Assembly: GCF_040412425.1 (NCBI RefSeq)
Contig: NC_089763.1
Span: forward strand, 54,292,587-54,356,586
Source: Macrobrachium rosenbergii
Taxonomy: Eukaryota; Arthropoda; Malacostraca; Decapoda; Palaemonidae
DNA length: 64,000 nucleotides
Direction: 5' to 3'
The position numbers and the translations under genes were made by a program. The stretch's first letter is position 1, and every line of letters starts with the position of its first letter. A model generated the notes under the pieces. It searched no databases, was not told the origin of the DNA, and saw only the letters and a list, made by a program, of their open reading frames with translations. Shown one piece after another: positions 60,228 to 64,000 of the stretch.

Positions 60228-61514
60228 AACCTGTATAAGTATGAACATGTACTGGCTACATAAAAACACATAATTGTGCACGTCTGCAAATACTTACCCA
60301 CAATATCCTCATGGAAATACATACAAATGGTACATGAGAGTATATCCTTTTCAACCCCTTCTTTTTTATTAGACAAATACTGTCCCCTAAAAACGCAGCA
60401 TTAAAATTCCATTAGCCCTCCGCGTCCCTCTCTTTTTATTTGCATATATACGGGTCATGCTGCAGTGCTTGAAACCTTTGCAGCCGTTTCGATTTCACTG
60501 ATTTTATGGAGCTATTGGGTGCTGTTTTTCTCTAGGTGTTTTTTTGGCCAAATTATTTGTTCAAGGCTGAATGCGGATTTGGTTTTTCTAACTATTCCAG
60601 CCCTTTCGCTTCACCTTCTTGTACTGTGGATTTTATTTGTCTATTTACCTCTCATTTTCTAATAATCCTTATTGTGCCTTTTACTATATTTTTTATATAA
60701 TTATGAAGAAACATTCGTGTTGCATTTTCAATGTGAAGCTTCTTTTAGTATTTCCTATACTTCCTCTAGTCCCCTCTTTTTAAAGGTAAGGTTTCCAACA
60801 GACAACCATATTAGATTCGCCTCTTCTTCATCTGTTTTAGTTTCCTCCTTCAAATATTTATAAAGGAACACATTCTGGATCTAATTGGCTTTAAATTTGG
60901 AACCGCTGTATGCTGTGCTAATGCCTTAATTCGATTACCCTTTTATCGGATTAGGTCTTTGGAAGGTTTCACTTTTTGTTCCTCTTTTATAGTGGAGTGT
61001 CTCTTTCACCCTTTCCCCAGTTGCAATTATGAAGAATTTTTCTAGCCCTCAAATGCAAGAAACTCCTGTTCAATTTTGTTTCGCATAGACAGGTTTGGGT
61101 TGACAAAAGGCAGTATGGATCATACCCTACCTGCAACTTGCTTTTCAGCCTTCTTCATCGTTTCGTTACTGAGGCGAAAAAGTTACTCCGATACCTATGG
61201 TATAAAAATGCGATAAGTTAATCAAGCTCTTAAATTCCATATTGAAACAGAAAAGACTTGCATGTGCATATATACATACTGCTCAAACTCACAACCATTT
61301 CTATCGCAGTTTTTCTGTCCTACCATTCACAATATTTTTTTTTTATTTCAACTCCTATTTTTTCAAGAATGACAACTCTGCGTTCTGTTCTTATTCTGTA
61401 TCAAATGGGTACAATTTATCTAGCACTCACGGACAATAAACTTCATATCACTATTTATGGGGAAATTCCAGACATTTATAATGATTGCAGATCTCACTGG
61501 CAAAACCATCGCGT

Positions 61515-61515
<1 letters not shown>
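60228..61515. other. Unassigned stretch
   Basis: T-rich sequence. The 65- and 63-codon plus-strand frames (60465-60662, 60672-60863) are hydrophobic by composition and unrecognised. Confidence 0.4.

Positions 61516-61566
<51 letters not shown>
61516..61566. repeat. (CT)n microsatellite
   Basis: About 25 CT units. Confidence 0.97.
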
Positions 61567-63196
<1,630 letters not shown>

Positions 63197-63303
63197 TATT
63201 CAGAAAAAGTAACTTTTCCGAATAAATACTATTAGATACCATCCATAATGAGGTCCTTTTAGTAATTCTACTAATGCACAGAACAATTGTGTATGTGATA
63301 AAG

Positions 63304-63307
<4 letters not shown>

Positions 63308-63384
<77 letters not shown>

Positions 63385-63429
63385 ACTGTATATATATATG
63401 TATATATTTATATATATATAATATATATT

Positions 63430-63461
<32 letters not shown>

Positions 63462-63534
63462 CCAGTATATGAATATATCCTTTATATATATATATACCAA
63501 TGAATATAACAATATATACTGTATGTGATAAATG

Positions 63535-63607
<73 letters not shown>
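63308..63607. repeat. Compound (TA)n block
   Basis: TA runs at 63308-63371 and 63538-63607 enclose a degenerate TA-rich centre containing ACTGTATATATATATGTATA-like and TGTATGTGATAAA words. GTGTATGTGATAAAGTTAATATAT at 63289 and CTGTATGTGATAAATGTATAAT at 63519 repeat each other. The repeated word suggests a ~230-bp duplication of the flank together with its TA run. Confidence 0.9.
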
Positions 63608-63612
<5 letters not shown>

Positions 63613-64000
63613 CCTTACAATGGGCAAGATAAAGAGAGGCACATCTAACTAGTCCCTGCCGTTCATCCTTCCAAGTGTTTTCTCAATTCATTATTTTGCA
63701 AGAAAAGCAACACACTTTTTGACAATGACAACTCATGAATGATCCAACTAATTTAGCTACAACTGAGAAAAGAAATTATGGGTATGACTTTAGCGCAATT
63801 ATTGGAGAAGTGGCATAAGAGAAAACGGTTCAACCTGGAGAACGTGTTGCTCTAAAATGAGTGAACACAAGAGCTAATGTTAACTATTGCACTTAAATTT
63901 TCTTAAGATTCTGAAGCAGATCTTTCCGGAACTATAAATGATTCGTAATCTCACAAATCCGTAGTCTCGTTTCGTTGGTTGAAACCACGTGAGTCTGGCT
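63608..64000. other. Terminal unassigned stretch
   Basis: No gene was recognised before the window ends. Confidence 0.35.

Overview
The window looks like intergenic or intronic DNA from a large, repeat-rich animal genome, most probably a crustacean and perhaps a decapod. The evidence is indirect: very long (TA)n and (CT/GA)n microsatellites every few kilobases, short (AAT)n tracts, decayed Penelope-like elements (PLEs) with GIY-YIG domains, several decayed non-LTR retrotransposons, and a tRNA-derived SINE family. I recognise no intact host protein gene, rRNA or functional tRNA. By my own adding up, simple dinucleotide repeats make up roughly 5% of the window. They create most of the long open frames (poly Ile-Tyr, Leu-Ser or Arg-Glu), which are artefacts.

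Layout: 0.2-0.56 kb holds a dispersed repeat with a long stem-loop, with a second copy in opposite orientation at 9.3-9.64 kb. A degenerate PLE with a readable reverse transcriptase YVDD motif lies at 1.34-2.43 kb. An old 83-bp minisatellite is at 3.2-3.6 kb. PLE 3'-tail fragments in head-to-head inverted arrangement, each next to (TA)n, are at 5.3-5.75 kb, followed by a ~490-bp foldback. A short non-LTR remnant is at 7.4-7.75 kb and a 21-bp (seven-codon) minisatellite at 13.95-14.1 kb. A composite tRNA-headed SINE is at 16.6-17.07 kb. SINE copies of another family are at 21.6, 44.7 and 55.5 kb, two of them with clear 11-bp target-site duplications. A non-LTR endonuclease remnant is at 22.1-22.6 kb and a decayed non-LTR reverse transcriptase lies antisense at 24.7-25.87 kb. 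Two more PLE copies are at 37.3-38.1 kb (+) and 40.95-42.19 kb (-). Tandem LTR-like units follow at 42.2-43.7 kb. A second non-LTR RT fragment (46.7-47.6 kb, -) and an ORF1-bearing element (47.66-49.77 kb, -) lie between (GA)n tracts. A ~1.78-kb foldback element with ~354-bp inverted arms is at 56.6-58.4 kb.

The main theme is retroelements whose ends sit on microsatellites. PLE 3' ends abut (TA)n or (TG)n at three loci. An ORF1-only LINE derivative and a short dispersed repeat abut (GA)n. This could reflect target preference, microsatellite birth from element tails, or both. Possible host signals are weak: a candidate promoter plus short first exon on the minus strand near 40.1-40.2 kb (TATA-like box, initiator, ATG encoding M-K-F-L, GTATGT donor), and an unrecognised 165-codon frame at 18.1-18.6 kb.
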